Source of the DNA: Novosphingobium sp. AAP83
GTDB lineage: Bacteria > Pseudomonadota > Alphaproteobacteria > Sphingomonadales > Sphingomonadaceae
Direction: 5' to 3'
Assembly (NCBI RefSeq): GCF_001295795.1
Contig: NZ_LJHY01000016.1
Span: 310,001 to 374,000, forward strand
DNA: 64,000 bases
Part shown: piece after piece, positions 24,872 to 34,488 of the stretch
How the letters are laid out: each line of letters starts with the position of its first letter
Position numbering within the stretch: position 1 is the stretch's first letter
Notes under the pieces: generated by a model
The model's database searches: none
What the model was told of the DNA's origin: nothing
Seen by the model: only the letters and a program-made list of their open reading frames with translations
Translations under genes and position numbers: made by a program

Positions 24872-25846
24872 TTACATGTCGCCGCGCGCCTTGCGTAGGG
24901 CGAACCATTTGGCGACGTTGGCATTATGCTGTTGCAGCGTATCTGCAAAAATATGCCCGCCGGTGCCGTCTGCCACCATAAACAACGCATCAGTCTCTAC
25001 CGGATCAAGCACGGCAGCAATCGAATCACGCCCCGGATTGGTAATCGGCCCTTTGGGCAGCCCGACCATCGTATAAGTGTTATAGCCATTGACCGCCTGA
25101 ATTTCAGATTGGCGAATGCGCCGTCCCAGCGGTTTTCCCCGCGTGATCGGATAAATGATCGTAGGATCAGCCTGGAGCAGCATGCCCTGCCGCATGCGGT
25201 TGGAATAGAGGCCCGCCACCATCCGCCGCTCATCCGGCTTGCCGGTTTCCTTCTCGACAATCGAGGCAAGGATCAGCGCTTCTTGCGGGGTCTTGGCCAC
25301 AGTGCGGGCGGTGCGCTTGGCCCAAAGCTCGGCCAGCGTCTTGTCCATCGCGGCTTGCATGCGTTTGAGCACGGCAGCGCGCTTTTCACCCTTTTGCCAG
25401 TCATAGCTATCGGGCAGAACACTGCCATCTTCGGGCACATCAACTGCGCCGGTCAGATCCTTGTTGGCCATTAACCGGTCCACCACCATCACCGATGGCA
25501 TGCCTTCAGGAATGGTGATCAGTCGGCGGATAACTTTGTCACCCTTGAGAATTTCAAGGATGGTCGCCTCGCTCGCCGCTTTGGGCAGGAGAAACGAGCC
25601 CGCTTTGATCTCGGTCCCGCCACCCAACAACTTGGCACGCAGTTTGAACAGCGTGGCGGATTCTACCGCGCCGCTTGCCTCAAGTTCGTCGGCAAGAACG
25701 CTGAGGCCAGCGCCCTCGCCCACGTCGAACTCAACCTGCTCGGCCAAAGGGCCGCTGGCGTGCCAGCCCCCCACAAGCCATGCAACAAGAGCAACCACAA
25801 GCAGCGCGCCAGCCAATACAGGGAAGCCTTTGCGACGCCGCGCCAT
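24872..25846 (-). CDS. mltG: Endolytic murein transglycosylase MltG (YceG-like)
   Basis: Inner-membrane lytic transglycosylase that cuts nascent peptidoglycan and sets glycan strand length. The 324-residue protein has one N-terminal transmembrane helix (about residues 9-27), a LysM-like part, and the YceG core with LASIVEKET containing the catalytic Glu, LQADPTIIYP and YNTYTMVGLPKGPITNPG. It lies 14 bases downstream of fabF in the order acpP-fabF-mltG common in proteobacteria. Confidence 0.93.
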   Translation of the reverse strand: MARRRKGFPVLAGALLVVALVAWLVGGWHASGPLAEQVEFDVGEGAGLSVLADELEASGAVESATLFKLRAKLLGGGTEIKAGSFLLPKAASEATILEILKGDKVIRRLITIPEGMPSVMVVDRLMANKDLTGAVDVPEDGSVLPDSYDWQKGEKRAAVLKRMQAAMDKTLAELWAKRTARTVAKTPQEALILASIVEKETGKPDERRMVAGLYSNRMRQGMLLQADPTIIYPITRGKPLGRRIRQSEIQAVNGYNTYTMVGLPKGPITNPGRDSIAAVLDPVETDALFMVADGTGGHIFADTLQQHNANVAKWFALRKARGDM

Positions 25847-25860
25847 GGCCGTCAGTCCTC

Positions 25861-27123
25861 TCAGTCTTCCACTTGCTTCATGATGATGCTGGCGTTGGTG
25901 CCGCCAAACCCGAACGAATTGTTCAAAATGGCGCGGACCTGCCGCTTCTTTGCCACCAAAGGCACAAGATCGACCCCTTCGGTGCCCTCATCCGGGTTTT
26001 CAAGGTTCAGCGTTGGCGGCACGATCTGATCGCGTAGCGCGAGGATGCAGAAGATAGCTTCCACAGCACCTGCACCGCCCAGCAAATGCCCGATGGCGGA
26101 TTTGGTGCTGCTCATCGAAGCGCCCGACAGGTCATCGCCCAGCACGCGCTTTACCGCCGCCAGTTCGATCGTGTCTGCCATGGTCGAGGTGCCGTGAGCG
26201 TTGACATAATCGATGTCGCCCGCGCTAAGCCCGGCCTTTTTCAACGCCATGCGCATGGCCAATTCCGCGCCCTTGCCATCGGGATGGGGTGCGGTCACGT
26301 GATAGGCATCGCCAGACAGGCCATAGCCGACCACTTCGGCATAGATTTTCGCGCCGCGCGCCTTGGCGTGCTCGTACTCTTCCAGCACAACAACGCCCGC
26401 GCCTTCACCCATGACAAAGCCGTCGCGGTCCTTGTCGTAAGGGCGGCTCGCCTGTTCGGGACGATCATTGTAGCTGCAATTCAAGGCGCGTGCCTGTGCA
26501 AACCCGGCAACGCCGATCGGGCAGATCGTGCCTTCTGCCCCCCCTGCCAGCATGATGTCGGCATCGTCATCGCGGATCATCCGCGCTGCGTCACCAATCG
26601 AGTGTGCGCCGGTGGAGCAGGCGGTGACCACCGCGTGGTTCGGTCCCATCAGGCCATACTTGATCGAAACCTGGCCCGAGATCAGATTGATCAGGCGACC
26701 GTGGACGAAGTGCGGTGAAACACGCGACGGGCCCTTCGCGGCCAGCACGAGTGATTCGCTCTCGATTCCCGGCAGCCCGCCGATGCCCGAACCGATCGAA
26801 CAGCCCGCGCGCAAACGCATCTCTTCGGGCATGTCCTCAAGGCCGGCATCTTCAATCGCCTGCCCTGCCGCATCGATGCCATAGATGATGAACGGATCAA
26901 CCTGCCGCTGTACCTTATGGTCAACGCGCTTGTTCGGATCGAAGCCATATTCATGGTCTGCCGGCTTCACCTCACACGCGATGCGGCATTTCTGATCGCT
27001 CGCGTCAAAACGCGTGATGGGGCCTGCGCCAGATTTACCGGCAATCAGGTTTTTCCAAACGATTTCCACGTCTGCACCCAGCGGGGTGACGAGGCCAAGT
27101 CCGGTAACGACGACACGACGCAT
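25861..27123 (-). CDS. fabF: 3-oxoacyl-[acyl-carrier-protein] synthase II
   Basis: Condensing enzyme that extends acyl-ACP with malonyl-ACP in fatty-acid synthesis. The 420-residue protein has Cys169 (TACSTG), His310 (NAHGTST), Lys341 and His346 (KSAIGHLLGGAG), a complete KAS I/II active site, and ends with GFGGTNASI. ATG at 27123, with CGGAG upstream, gives the usual MRRVVVTGLG start. It lies downstream of acpP and upstream of mltG on the same strand. Confidence 0.96.
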   Translation of the reverse strand: MRRVVVTGLGLVTPLGADVEIVWKNLIAGKSGAGPITRFDASDQKCRIACEVKPADHEYGFDPNKRVDHKVQRQVDPFIIYGIDAAGQAIEDAGLEDMPEEMRLRAGCSIGSGIGGLPGIESESLVLAAKGPSRVSPHFVHGRLINLISGQVSIKYGLMGPNHAVVTACSTGAHSIGDAARMIRDDDADIMLAGGAEGTICPIGVAGFAQARALNCSYNDRPEQASRPYDKDRDGFVMGEGAGVVVLEEYEHAKARGAKIYAEVVGYGLSGDAYHVTAPHPDGKGAELAMRMALKKAGLSAGDIDYVNAHGTSTMADTIELAAVKRVLGDDLSGASMSSTKSAIGHLLGGAGAVEAIFCILALRDQIVPPTLNLENPDEGTEGVDLVPLVAKKRQVRAILNNSFGFGGTNASIIMKQVED

Positions 27124-27147
27124 TGAAATCTCCGGGAAATATGCAAA

Positions 27148-27179
27148 CAGGCTCAGCCCCAAAAGAGAGGCTGAGCCTG
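27148..27179. terminator. Hairpin between acpP and fabF
   Basis: CAGGCTCAGCC (27148-27158) pairs perfectly with 27169-27179 over a 10-nt loop. It resembles GC-rich palindromes dispersed in sphingomonad genomes. Lying between acpP and fabF, it could lower fabF expression relative to acpP by partial termination or RNA processing. No T-run follows on the - strand. Confidence 0.5.
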
Positions 27180-27286
27180 CCGAAGTCCTCCCCTTCCCCG
27201 CCTGTTACAGGCTAGGGGGCTCCTCGATCCAAGCGCTCTGCGGTCAAGCAATGCGCAGGACAGGAAGCCCGGGTGGCTCTGGGCGA

Positions 27287-27523
27287 TCAGCCCTTGTTTT
27301 CGTCGATGAACTTGATCGCATCCTGCACGGTCGAGATCTTCTCGGCCGCATCGTCAGGGATCTCGACGCCAAATTCTTCTTCGAAGGCCATGACCAGCTC
27401 GACAATGTCGAGCGAGTCAGCGCCCAGATCATCGATGAAGCTTGCTTCTTCGGTCACTTTGTCTGCCTCGACGCCGAGGTGCTCGACAACGATCTTCTTA
27501 ACGCGGTCGGCGGTATCGCTCAT
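27287..27523 (-). CDS. acpP: Acyl carrier protein
   Basis: The 78-residue acidic four-helix carrier of fatty-acid synthesis. Ser37 in [10 protein letters not shown] receives the 4'-phosphopantetheine arm. Length and the [18 protein letters not shown] start are typical of alphaproteobacterial AcpP, and fabF follows. High expression is expected. No oddities seen. Confidence 0.97.
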   Translation of the reverse strand: MSDTADRVKKIVVEHLGVEADKVTEEASFIDDLGADSLDIVELVMAFEEEFGVEIPDDAAEKISTVQDAIKFIDENKG

Positions 27524-27638
27524 GAAATGCCCCTTCGAAGGAAAGCTAGTGTTTCTGGTTCGGCTTTCGCCCTAATCAACGGAATGCTGGCTGGCAAGTG
27601 GTGTGGTGATGTTGGGCACACCGCAAACACGATCCAGC

Positions 27639-29420
27639 TTATCCCTTGCTCGGTTCAACCACGCGCACATGCAGTTCACGCAGTTGTTTAAGTGCTGCCG
27701 GAGACGGAGCCCCCATCAGCAAATCTTCGGCTCGCTGGTTCATCGGGAACAGCGTGATTTCGCGCAAGTTCTGCGCGCCGCAGATCAGCATCACGATGCG
27801 GTCCACGCCCGCGGCCATGCCGCCGTGCGGCGGTGCGCCATACTGAAACGCGCGGTAAAGCCCGCCAAACCGCTCTTCCACATCGGCTTTTGAAAGGCCG
27901 ATAAGCTCGAACGCCTTGACCATGGTTTCGGGTGACTGGTTGCGGATCGAACCCGATGCAATTTCGAATCCGTTGCAAACCAGATCGTACTGGAAGGCAT
28001 TGATCGTCAAAGGATCCTGATTGCACAGCGCATCCATCCCGCCTTGCGGCATCGAAAACGGATTGTGGCTGAATTCGACCTTTTTGTTGTCCTCGTCCCA
28101 TTCGTAGAACGGGAAGTCGATGATCCAGCACAGCTCGAAGCGGTCCTTGTCAATCAGGCCAAGCTGCTCGCCCACGCGGGTGCGGGCAAGGCCGGCCAGT
28201 TTCGCGGCCTGCTCTTCCTTGCCAGCGGCAAAGAAGCAGCCATCGTCCGGCCCAAGGCCCAGCGCATCAAACAGCGCGGCCATCTTCTCTTCGCCGTGAT
28301 TCTTGGCAATCGGGCCGCCAAACACGCCAGCCTTGCGCGTGGCATAACCCAGCCCTGCATGGCCTTCAGCACGCGCCCAATCGTTCATTTCATCAAAGAA
28401 CTTGCGGCTCTTGTCCGCGGTGTTCGGTGCCGGGATCAAACGGACAGTGCCGCCGCTGCCCACAATCTTTTCGAACAGGCCAAAGCCGGATTCGCGGAAT
28501 TCTTCTGAAACCTCGCGGATGATGATCGGGTTGCGCAAGTCGGGCTTGTCCGAACCATACTTCAGGATCGATTCGGCATAAGGGATGCGCGGGAAGCTTC
28601 CCGTCGGCGTTACGGCGCGCTCACCTGCAAAGGCCTCGAACACGCCGCCGATCACCGGCTCCATCGTTTCCCAAACTTCTTCCTGCGTGACGAAGCTCAT
28701 TTCCAGATCGAGCTGGTAGAACTCGCCCGGCAGACGATCTGCGCGCGGGTCTTCATCGCGGAAGCACGGAGCGATCTGGAAGTAACGGTCAAAGCCCGCC
28801 ACCATCAGCAATTGCTTATACTGCTGCGGCGCTTGCGGCAGGGCATAGAACTTGCCCGGATGAATGCGGCTTGGCACCAGAAAGTCGCGCGCGCCTTCGG
28901 GCGAGGACGCCGTCAGGATCGGCGTGGAATATTCCGTAAATCCGGCGCCTTCCATCCGGCGGCGCATGTCGGATATCACCTTGGTGCGCGTCACGATATT
29001 GGCGTGCAGCGTTTCGCGGCGCAGATCGAGGAAGCGATAGCGCAGGCGGATATCCTCGGGATATTCCTGTTCACCCGCCACCGGCATCGGCAGCTCTTCG
29101 GCAGCAGACAGCACCGTCGCGCCGCGTGCGTAAACTTCAATCGCTCCGGTCGGCAGGTTGGTGTTCACCGTACCTTCCGAACGCGCCTTCACTTCGCCAT
29201 CAATCGTAACGACAGATTCGACGCGCAAGCCCTCAAGGATCGCCAGCGCCGGGCTGTCCACATCGGCCACGATCTGCGTCATGCCATAGTGATCGCGCAG
29301 ATCGACGAACAAGACGCCGCCGTGATCGCGCTTGCGATGCACCCAGCCTGAAAGGCGGACAGTCTGCCCGACATCACCGCGCGTAAGGGCGCCGCAGGTA
29401 TGGGAACGATAAAGGTGCAT
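27639..29420 (-). CDS. aspS: Aspartyl-tRNA synthetase
   Basis: Class II synthetase that charges tRNA-Asp; in many alphaproteobacteria the enzyme also charges tRNA-Asn, followed by amidation, but this cannot be decided here. The 593-residue protein has the N-terminal OB anticodon domain ([23 protein letters not shown]), motif 2 [21 protein letters not shown], the bacterial GAD insertion, and motif 3 [16 protein letters not shown] at 29420 has GGAAAGAG upstream; a longer in-frame extension is not family-like. It is divergent from rnd. Confidence 0.96.
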   Translation of the reverse strand: MHLYRSHTCGALTRGDVGQTVRLSGWVHRKRDHGGVLFVDLRDHYGMTQIVADVDSPALAILEGLRVESVVTIDGEVKARSEGTVNTNLPTGAIEVYARGATVLSAAEELPMPVAGEQEYPEDIRLRYRFLDLRRETLHANIVTRTKVISDMRRRMEGAGFTEYSTPILTASSPEGARDFLVPSRIHPGKFYALPQAPQQYKQLLMVAGFDRYFQIAPCFRDEDPRADRLPGEFYQLDLEMSFVTQEEVWETMEPVIGGVFEAFAGERAVTPTGSFPRIPYAESILKYGSDKPDLRNPIIIREVSEEFRESGFGLFEKIVGSGGTVRLIPAPNTADKSRKFFDEMNDWARAEGHAGLGYATRKAGVFGGPIAKNHGEEKMAALFDALGLGPDDGCFFAAGKEEQAAKLAGLARTRVGEQLGLIDKDRFELCWIIDFPFYEWDEDNKKVEFSHNPFSMPQGGMDALCNQDPLTINAFQYDLVCNGFEIASGSIRNQSPETMVKAFELIGLSKADVEERFGGLYRAFQYGAPPHGGMAAGVDRIVMLICGAQNLREITLFPMNQRAEDLLMGAPSPAALKQLRELHVRVVEPSKG

Positions 29421-29587
29421 CGAAACTCTTTCCAATCGGTCTGCAATCGGGCAGGGGAAACAAGCGCGGCTAACAGGCGATGGCTGCGGATTTGTCAAGC
29501 CAAAGCCCCTAAGCAGGCTAACGCGAAGTCTCCGGCAGGGGACACCACCCGGCCCTTTTCACCATCGGGCCATACCAGAAAAGTCCG

Positions 29588-30823
29588 ATGAAGATACATC
29601 CGCTCATCACCACGACCGAAGCCCTCACCGACCTTTGCAACCGGTTTGCCCAAGGCGAGTTCATCACGGTCGATACCGAATTCATGCGCGAGAACACCTA
29701 TTGGCCGGAATTGTGCCTGGTGCAGATCGCCGATGACAAGGAAGCCGCCGCGATTGATCCGCTGGCGCCGGGCATGGACTTGAAGCCCCTGCTCGATCTG
29801 ATGTGCGACAATGAAAACGTGCTGAAGATTTTCCACGCTGGCGGTCAGGACGTGGAAATCATCTACAATCTCACCGGCAAGACCCCTCACCCGATCTTCG
29901 ATACGCAAATCGCGATGATGGCGGTCAGCCAGTCCGAACAGATCGGCTATTCCAACCTTGTCGAATCATGGCTTGGCCTGGCAATCGACAAAGGCGCGCG
30001 CTTCACCGATTGGTCGCGCCGCCCGCTAACCGAACGCCAGATCGAATATGCTATCGGTGATGTCACACACCTCTCCAAGATTTTCCCCAAGCTTTTGAAG
30101 CGCCTGATCAAAACCGGTCGCGGCGCTTGGCTCGATATCGAAATGGAAAAGCTGGCTGATCCCGCGAATTACCGCGCCGATATGGAAACCGTGTGGCAGA
30201 AAATCCGCGCGCCCAGCCGCAACCCCGCGGTGCTTGGCCGCCTCAAGGCGCTGGCCGCATGGCGTGAGCGCGAAGCGATGGACAAGAACATCCCGCGTGG
30301 CCGGATCATGCGCGATGAAACACTGGCCGATATCGCCAGCCACCCCCCGCGCGATCAGGCAGACCTTGCCAAAGTGCGCGGCCTCTCCACCGGTTGGAAG
30401 GAAAACGACATCGGCCGCCGCCTGATGCAAACCATCGCCGACGCCAAACCGCTGACCGAAGCCGAAATGCCGCCCAAGGCCCCGCGCGGTGCTCCCCTTG
30501 GCAAAGAAGGTGCGCTGGTTGCCGACCTGCTCAAATTGCTGCTCAAAATCCGCAGCCGCGAAATCGACATCGCCGCGCGCCTGCTCGCCCGCACCGACGA
30601 TCTTGAACTGCTCGCCGCCGGACAGCGCAAGAACCTGTCGATCCTCGAAGGCTGGCGATTCGAACAATTCGGTCGCGATGCGCTCGATCTGGTCGAAGGC
30701 AAGCTCGCCTTCGCGGTCGTCAACGGCAAGCTGAAGATGACCCATGTCGATGACATCGGCGATGCCGACGCAGAGCCTGCGGTTGAGGAAGAGCCTGAAG
30801 TTGCCACTGCGGTCGAGGATTGA
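29588..30823 (+). CDS. rnd: Ribonuclease D
   Basis: 3'-5' exoribonuclease that matures tRNA 3' ends. The DEDDy exonuclease residues are all visible: Asp29 and Glu31 (VDTEFMRE), Asp88 (HAGGQDVEI), and Tyr154 with Asp158 (YAIGDVTHL). An HRDC domain spans about residues 210-290 (AAWREREAMDKNIPRGRIM). The acidic C-terminal tail makes the protein 411 residues, slightly longer than E. coli RNase D. Confidence 0.94.
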   Translation: MKIHPLITTTEALTDLCNRFAQGEFITVDTEFMRENTYWPELCLVQIADDKEAAAIDPLAPGMDLKPLLDLMCDNENVLKIFHAGGQDVEIIYNLTGKTPHPIFDTQIAMMAVSQSEQIGYSNLVESWLGLAIDKGARFTDWSRRPLTERQIEYAIGDVTHLSKIFPKLLKRLIKTGRGAWLDIEMEKLADPANYRADMETVWQKIRAPSRNPAVLGRLKALAAWREREAMDKNIPRGRIMRDETLADIASHPPRDQADLAKVRGLSTGWKENDIGRRLMQTIADAKPLTEAEMPPKAPRGAPLGKEGALVADLLKLLLKIRSREIDIAARLLARTDDLELLAAGQRKNLSILEGWRFEQFGRDALDLVEGKLAFAVVNGKLKMTHVDDIGDADAEPAVEEEPEVATAVED

Positions 30824-30829
30824 ACAATA

Positions 30830-30926
30830 TCCGTCGACAAGCTCAGAGTGAGCGGCTGTTGTGATTTGTCGCGAGTTGGTTAGGTTTCCTCCCATACCCG
30901 CTCGTCCTAAGCCTGTCGAAGGACGC
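30830..30926. repeat. Imperfect inverted repeat of sphingomonad dispersed-repeat type
   Basis: GTCGACAAGCTCAG near 30833 and CTAAGCCTGTCGAAGGAC near 30907 are divergent copies in opposite orientation of a short GTCGA-rich repeat often seen between sphingomonad genes. Together they fill the gap between rnd and oxyR and could fold as a terminator for rnd. The link to a known repeat family is from memory, not a search. Confidence 0.5.
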
Positions 30927-30952
30927 TGCACCACACCCGGACCGGACGCGCC

Positions 30953-31849
30953 ATGAGCACATACCTGCCCACCCTCAAGCAGTTGCAATACCTCGTCGCG
31001 CTGCACGAACACGGGCATTTCGGGCGCGCAGCAGACGCCTGCTTCGTCTCGCAATCCACGCTATCAGCGGGCCTGCGCGAACTCGAATCACTACTGGGCG
31101 TGATGTTGGTTGAACGCACCCGCCGCGTCGTGCGGTTCACCACGCTCGGCAATCAGGTTGTCGCCAAAGCGCACCGCCTGCTGCGTGAGGCCGAGGAACT
31201 GTCCGAACTCGTGCAAAGCCATGGCACGCCCTTGGGCGGTGAATTGCGGATGAGCGTGATCCCCACTATCGCGCCGTTCCTGCTCCCCCGCATCCTGCCG
31301 CGCCTGCGCAAAGAGCGTCCGCAATTGAAGCTGTTCCTGCGCGAAGAGCCCAGCGCCGCCGCTATCGAATCGCTCCACCACGGCCGCGCCGATTGCGTGC
31401 TGCTGGCGCTGCCTTACGCCACCGGCGAAGTCGAAGCCGAAGTGCTGTTTCAGGACCCGTTGTTCGTCGCCTTCCCCAAAGATGACCCGCGCGATCCACC
31501 GGCCACAATCACCGCCGACATGATCGACGAAACACAACTGCTCCTGCTCGAAGACGGTCACTGCCTCAAAGAGCACGCGCTTGCCGCCTGCAATCGCCCC
31601 GAAATGCGCGCCAGCGCCACGATGATCGGCACGAGCTTGCACACCCTCGTCCAGATGGTCGACAATGGTCTCGGCCTCACGATGCTGCCCCAAATGGCAA
31701 TCGACGCGGGCATCCTCCACGACACCCAGATCGTCGTCCGCCCCCTCAAAGCCGACCACGCTTGGCGCGACATCGCCATCGTCTGGCGCAAAAACAGCCC
31801 ACGGGCGGAGGAATTCAGATTGTTGGCTGCGGAATTGCGGGCGGGTTGA
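30953..31849 (+). CDS. oxyR: Hydrogen-peroxide sensor/regulator OxyR (LysR family)
   Basis: A 298-residue LysR regulator that senses peroxide by a disulfide switch. HTH residues sit at about 20-45 (FVSQSTLSAGLRELE). The effector domain keeps both OxyR cysteines, Cys204 and Cys213 in EDGHCLKEHALAAC, aligning with Cys199 and Cys208 of E. coli (EGHCLRDQAMGFC). No catalase or alkyl hydroperoxide reductase gene is adjacent, so targets lie elsewhere. Confidence 0.92.
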   Translation: MSTYLPTLKQLQYLVALHEHGHFGRAADACFVSQSTLSAGLRELESLLGVMLVERTRRVVRFTTLGNQVVAKAHRLLREAEELSELVQSHGTPLGGELRMSVIPTIAPFLLPRILPRLRKERPQLKLFLREEPSAAAIESLHHGRADCVLLALPYATGEVEAEVLFQDPLFVAFPKDDPRDPPATITADMIDETQLLLLEDGHCLKEHALAACNRPEMRASATMIGTSLHTLVQMVDNGLGLTMLPQMAIDAGILHDTQIVVRPLKADHAWRDIAIVWRKNSPRAEEFRLLAAELRAG

Positions 31850-31861
31850 CTTTTGCCGGGC

Positions 31862-31881
31862 ATGCGCAGAAAAATGCGCAT
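31862..31881. promoter_or_regulatory. Palindrome abutting ccdA, possible autoregulatory operator
   Basis: ATGCGCA and TGCGCAT flank GAAAAA, and the repeat ends exactly at the ccdA start codon. CcdA-type antitoxins repress their own operon, and an operator here would cover the ribosome-binding region. No clear Shine-Dalgarno is visible for ccdA, so the same hairpin could also limit translation. Confidence 0.5.
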
Positions 31882-32133
31882 ATGACCGAGCACAAGCATG
31901 ACTTCCCCGCTGGCGCACGCAAGGCTACAAACGTTTCATTGGATTCAGGCCTTGTTGCTGAGGCAAAACGCTTGGGCGTAAACATTTCAAGGGCATGCGA
32001 AGCCGGGCTTTCGGCAGAAATCGCGCAAACTTATGCGCAGCAATGGAAAGCGGAAAACGCTGCGGCGCTCGTCAGTTCAAACGAATGGGTAGAACGTAAT
32101 GGCTTGCCGTTGGCGCGCTATCGTCAATTCTAA
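31882..32133 (+). CDS. ccdA: Type II antitoxin CcdA
   Basis: An 83-residue antitoxin with an N-terminal ribbon-helix-helix DNA-binding part (KATNVSLDSGLVAEAKRLGVNISRA begins near residue 14) and a C-terminal toxin-binding tail ending NGLPLARYRQF, both typical of CcdA. It neutralises CcdB and represses the operon. The ATG at 31882 was chosen over a longer frame reading into oxyR because family proteins begin here. Its TAA overlaps the toxin's ATG by one base. Confidence 0.92.
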   Translation: MTEHKHDFPAGARKATNVSLDSGLVAEAKRLGVNISRACEAGLSAEIAQTYAQQWKAENAAALVSSNEWVERNGLPLARYRQF

Positions 32134-32432
32134 TGGCAAAGTACGACGTGTATTATGCCAAGGCTGATAAAACGCTGTTAGTTGATTGTCAGGCAGACAT
32201 TCTTGAACTTCTTGATACCCGGGTCGTCGTTCCGCTCTTGCCGGTCGCAGATGCACCCAAGCCAGCTAGACACCTGAACCCGCTCATCGAACTGGGTGGG
32301 GAGTCTTATGTGATGGCGACGCAGTTTCTTGCGTCTATTTCTGTCAGGGACTTGGGTGATAAAATTGCTACGCTTTCAGATAGAAACGATGATGTAAACA
32401 GGGCGTTAGACACCCTAATCACCGGTTTCTGA
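32133..32432 (+). CDS. ccdB: Type II toxin CcdB (gyrase poison)
   Basis: A 99-residue toxin that traps DNA gyrase on cleaved DNA. It matches CcdB along its length: YDVYYAKADKTLLVDCQADILELLDTR in order, VVVPLLP, LNPLIELGGESYVMATQFLAS and a short C-terminal end. The C-terminus is TLITGF rather than the WGI of the F-plasmid toxin, whose Trp is needed for gyrase binding, so potency may differ. The pair appears intact and chromosomal, between oxyR and pgsA. Confidence 0.91.
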   Translation: MAKYDVYYAKADKTLLVDCQADILELLDTRVVVPLLPVADAPKPARHLNPLIELGGESYVMATQFLASISVRDLGDKIATLSDRNDDVNRALDTLITGF

Positions 32433-32439
32433 TACATCC

Positions 32440-33033
32440 TCAGTCCATGTGCTTCAAACCCACCCGCAGATAATCCCAGCCGGTCACCAGCGTCAGCACC
32501 GCTGCTGCCCACAGCGTGGTCAAGCCCACCGTATGCGGCACGTTGACCACGATCACACCAATGTCTGCCGTCCACCCCGGCAACGCTTGCCCCAGAATCA
32601 AGGCGCCAAGGCACACCATCTGGAACGTCGTCTTCCACTTGGCCAGACGGCTCACCGGCACAGAAACCTGGATCCCGCCCAAAAACTCACGCAAGCCCGA
32701 AACCGCGATTTCGCGCAACAGAATGATCAACCCTGCAATCACATGCATATCGCCCACATAGGGCCCGCGCAAAATGCCTTGTGCGGTCAGCACGAGAATC
32801 ACCGCTGCCACCATAATCTTGTCGGCAATCGGATCGAGGAAAATGCCCAGTTTGCTCACCGCACCTTGCGCCCGTGCCAGATAGCCGTCGAAGTAATCGG
32901 TAATGCCCATCAGGCAATAAACGCCAAAGGCAATGCCATAACCCGGCCGCCATTCAGGCCACCAGAGGAGGGCCGCCAGCACCGGAACCGTGAAAATGCG
33001 CGACAGCGTGAGCAGGTTGGGCAAGGACAACAT
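32440..33033 (-). CDS. pgsA: CDP-diacylglycerol-glycerol-3-phosphate 3-phosphatidyltransferase
   Basis: Membrane enzyme making phosphatidylglycerol phosphate, the first committed step to phosphatidylglycerol and cardiolipin. The CDP-alcohol phosphotransferase motif DG-AR-G-D-D is complete (DYFDGYLARAQG followed by LDPIADK). The 197-residue protein opens MLSLPNLLTLSRI and has about five membrane helices. ATG at 33033 has CAGGTG upstream. It lies seven bases from the convergent ccdB stop and is divergent from an LplT-like carrier. Confidence 0.92.
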   Translation of the reverse strand: MLSLPNLLTLSRIFTVPVLAALLWWPEWRPGYGIAFGVYCLMGITDYFDGYLARAQGAVSKLGIFLDPIADKIMVAAVILVLTAQGILRGPYVGDMHVIAGLIILLREIAVSGLREFLGGIQVSVPVSRLAKWKTTFQMVCLGALILGQALPGWTADIGVIVVNVPHTVGLTTLWAAAVLTLVTGWDYLRVGLKHMD

Positions 33034-33183
33034 GACACCTGCATACCCATCATTTGCGTCAAACGGAATCGTAACATGCACCGGTTAGACACGGTGAAGC
33101 GAATTTCTTTCAGGCAAATCCCTCTTGCCGATCTTCATCGCGGGGTTAAGGGTGCGCGCAAGACAGGTGCTGGCAAGAGATAA

Positions 33184-34488
33184 ATGACAACATCGACGCA
33201 TCTGGTGCGCACGCGCCGCTTCCTCCCTTTGTTCATCACCCAGCTGTTGGGCGCGTTCAACGATAATCTCTACAAAAACGCGATGGTCCTGTACGTCGTT
33301 TACAGCGTTTACAATTCCGAAGCCGCCGAAGCGCGATTTTCTGCAATTGCCTCGGCGCTGTTCATTCTTCCGTTCTTCCTGCTGTCCGCGCTTGCAGGCC
33401 AATTGGCCGATATGCGCGATAAGGCGAAGATCATCCGCATCGTCAAGGCATGTGAAGTCGCAATCATGGTGGTGGGCGGTGCAGGCCTTGCGATGGCGTG
33501 GGCGGGCTTTGAAGTCCAACCTATCGCCATTCCGCTGATGCTGGCCGCCCTCTTGGCAATGGGCGTGCATTCCACATTCTTCGGCCCGATCAAGTACGCT
33601 ATTCTGCCGCAGCATCTGCACGAAGGCGAAGTGCTGGCAGGCACCGGCTTGGTTGAGGCTGGCACCTATATCGCAATCCTTGCTGGCACGATTCTGGCAG
33701 GATGGATTCCGGTCGAGGTTGCCGCTGCAGGCGTCGTGATTACCGCGCTGGTCGGATATCTCACCGCCCGCGAAGTTCCTCCGGCACCGCCCACGATTGA
33801 GGACCAGCACGTTGATTACAATATCTTGCGCTCATCCATAAACCTGATCCGCAGAACCACGCAGCATCGCCAGGTCTTCATGGCGATCATCGCCATCAGC
33901 TTCTTCTGGGCAGTCGGCACGATCCTGTTCATCCAGTTTCCGCCCCTGGCCAAGAACGTGCTATTCGCCAGCAAAGAGGTCGCCAGTCTGTTTCTGGTGA
34001 TGTTCTCGGTTGGCATCGCGATTGGCTCGGTTGCCATCAACGCCCTGCTTAAAGGCACTGTTTCAGCGCGTTATGCGCCCGCCTCGGTCATCGCGATGGG
34101 TGTTTTTATCGCCGCGTTCCATTTCGTATGTCAGGCTTGGCCGCAGCACATGGGCACACAGTTGATGAATACAAGCCAGTTCATCGCCCAACCGCTTGCG
34201 ATCCCGCTGCTGCTCAGCCTTTTGTTCATCGCGATTGCGGGCGGCATGTTCGTGGTGCCGCTCTATGCGTTTCTCACCACCGTGGTCGACAAGTCTGAAA
34301 CCGCGCGCACGATTGCAGCCAACAATATTGTCAATTCCGGTGCGATGGTTGCAGGTTCGCTTCTGGCGGTCGGCCTTAGCGCCGTCGGCGTTGCGATTAT
34401 CGATCAATTGCTGCTCGGCGCGGCACTGTGCGCCGTGTCGGCATGGCTTGGCTGGTTGCTCTACAAGGCAGAGCAAACCGCGACCTGA
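33184..34488 (+). CDS. LplT-like MFS transporter (lysophospholipid transporter type)
   Basis: A 434-residue, 12-helix major facilitator protein. The opening FITQLLGAFNDNLYKNAMV is the hallmark of LplT and of the MFS half of Aas-type acyltransferase fusions, which flip lysophospholipids inward for re-acylation. Here the acyltransferase domain is missing, as in stand-alone LplT. Proximity to pgsA fits a phospholipid role. Substrate assignment is by family resemblance only. Confidence 0.83.
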   Translation: MTTSTHLVRTRRFLPLFITQLLGAFNDNLYKNAMVLYVVYSVYNSEAAEARFSAIASALFILPFFLLSALAGQLADMRDKAKIIRIVKACEVAIMVVGGAGLAMAWAGFEVQPIAIPLMLAALLAMGVHSTFFGPIKYAILPQHLHEGEVLAGTGLVEAGTYIAILAGTILAGWIPVEVAAAGVVITALVGYLTAREVPPAPPTIEDQHVDYNILRSSINLIRRTTQHRQVFMAIIAISFFWAVGTILFIQFPPLAKNVLFASKEVASLFLVMFSVGIAIGSVAINALLKGTVSARYAPASVIAMGVFIAAFHFVCQAWPQHMGTQLMNTSQFIAQPLAIPLLLSLLFIAIAGGMFVVPLYAFLTTVVDKSETARTIAANNIVNSGAMVAGSLLAVGLSAVGVAIIDQLLLGAALCAVSAWLGWLLYKAEQTAT

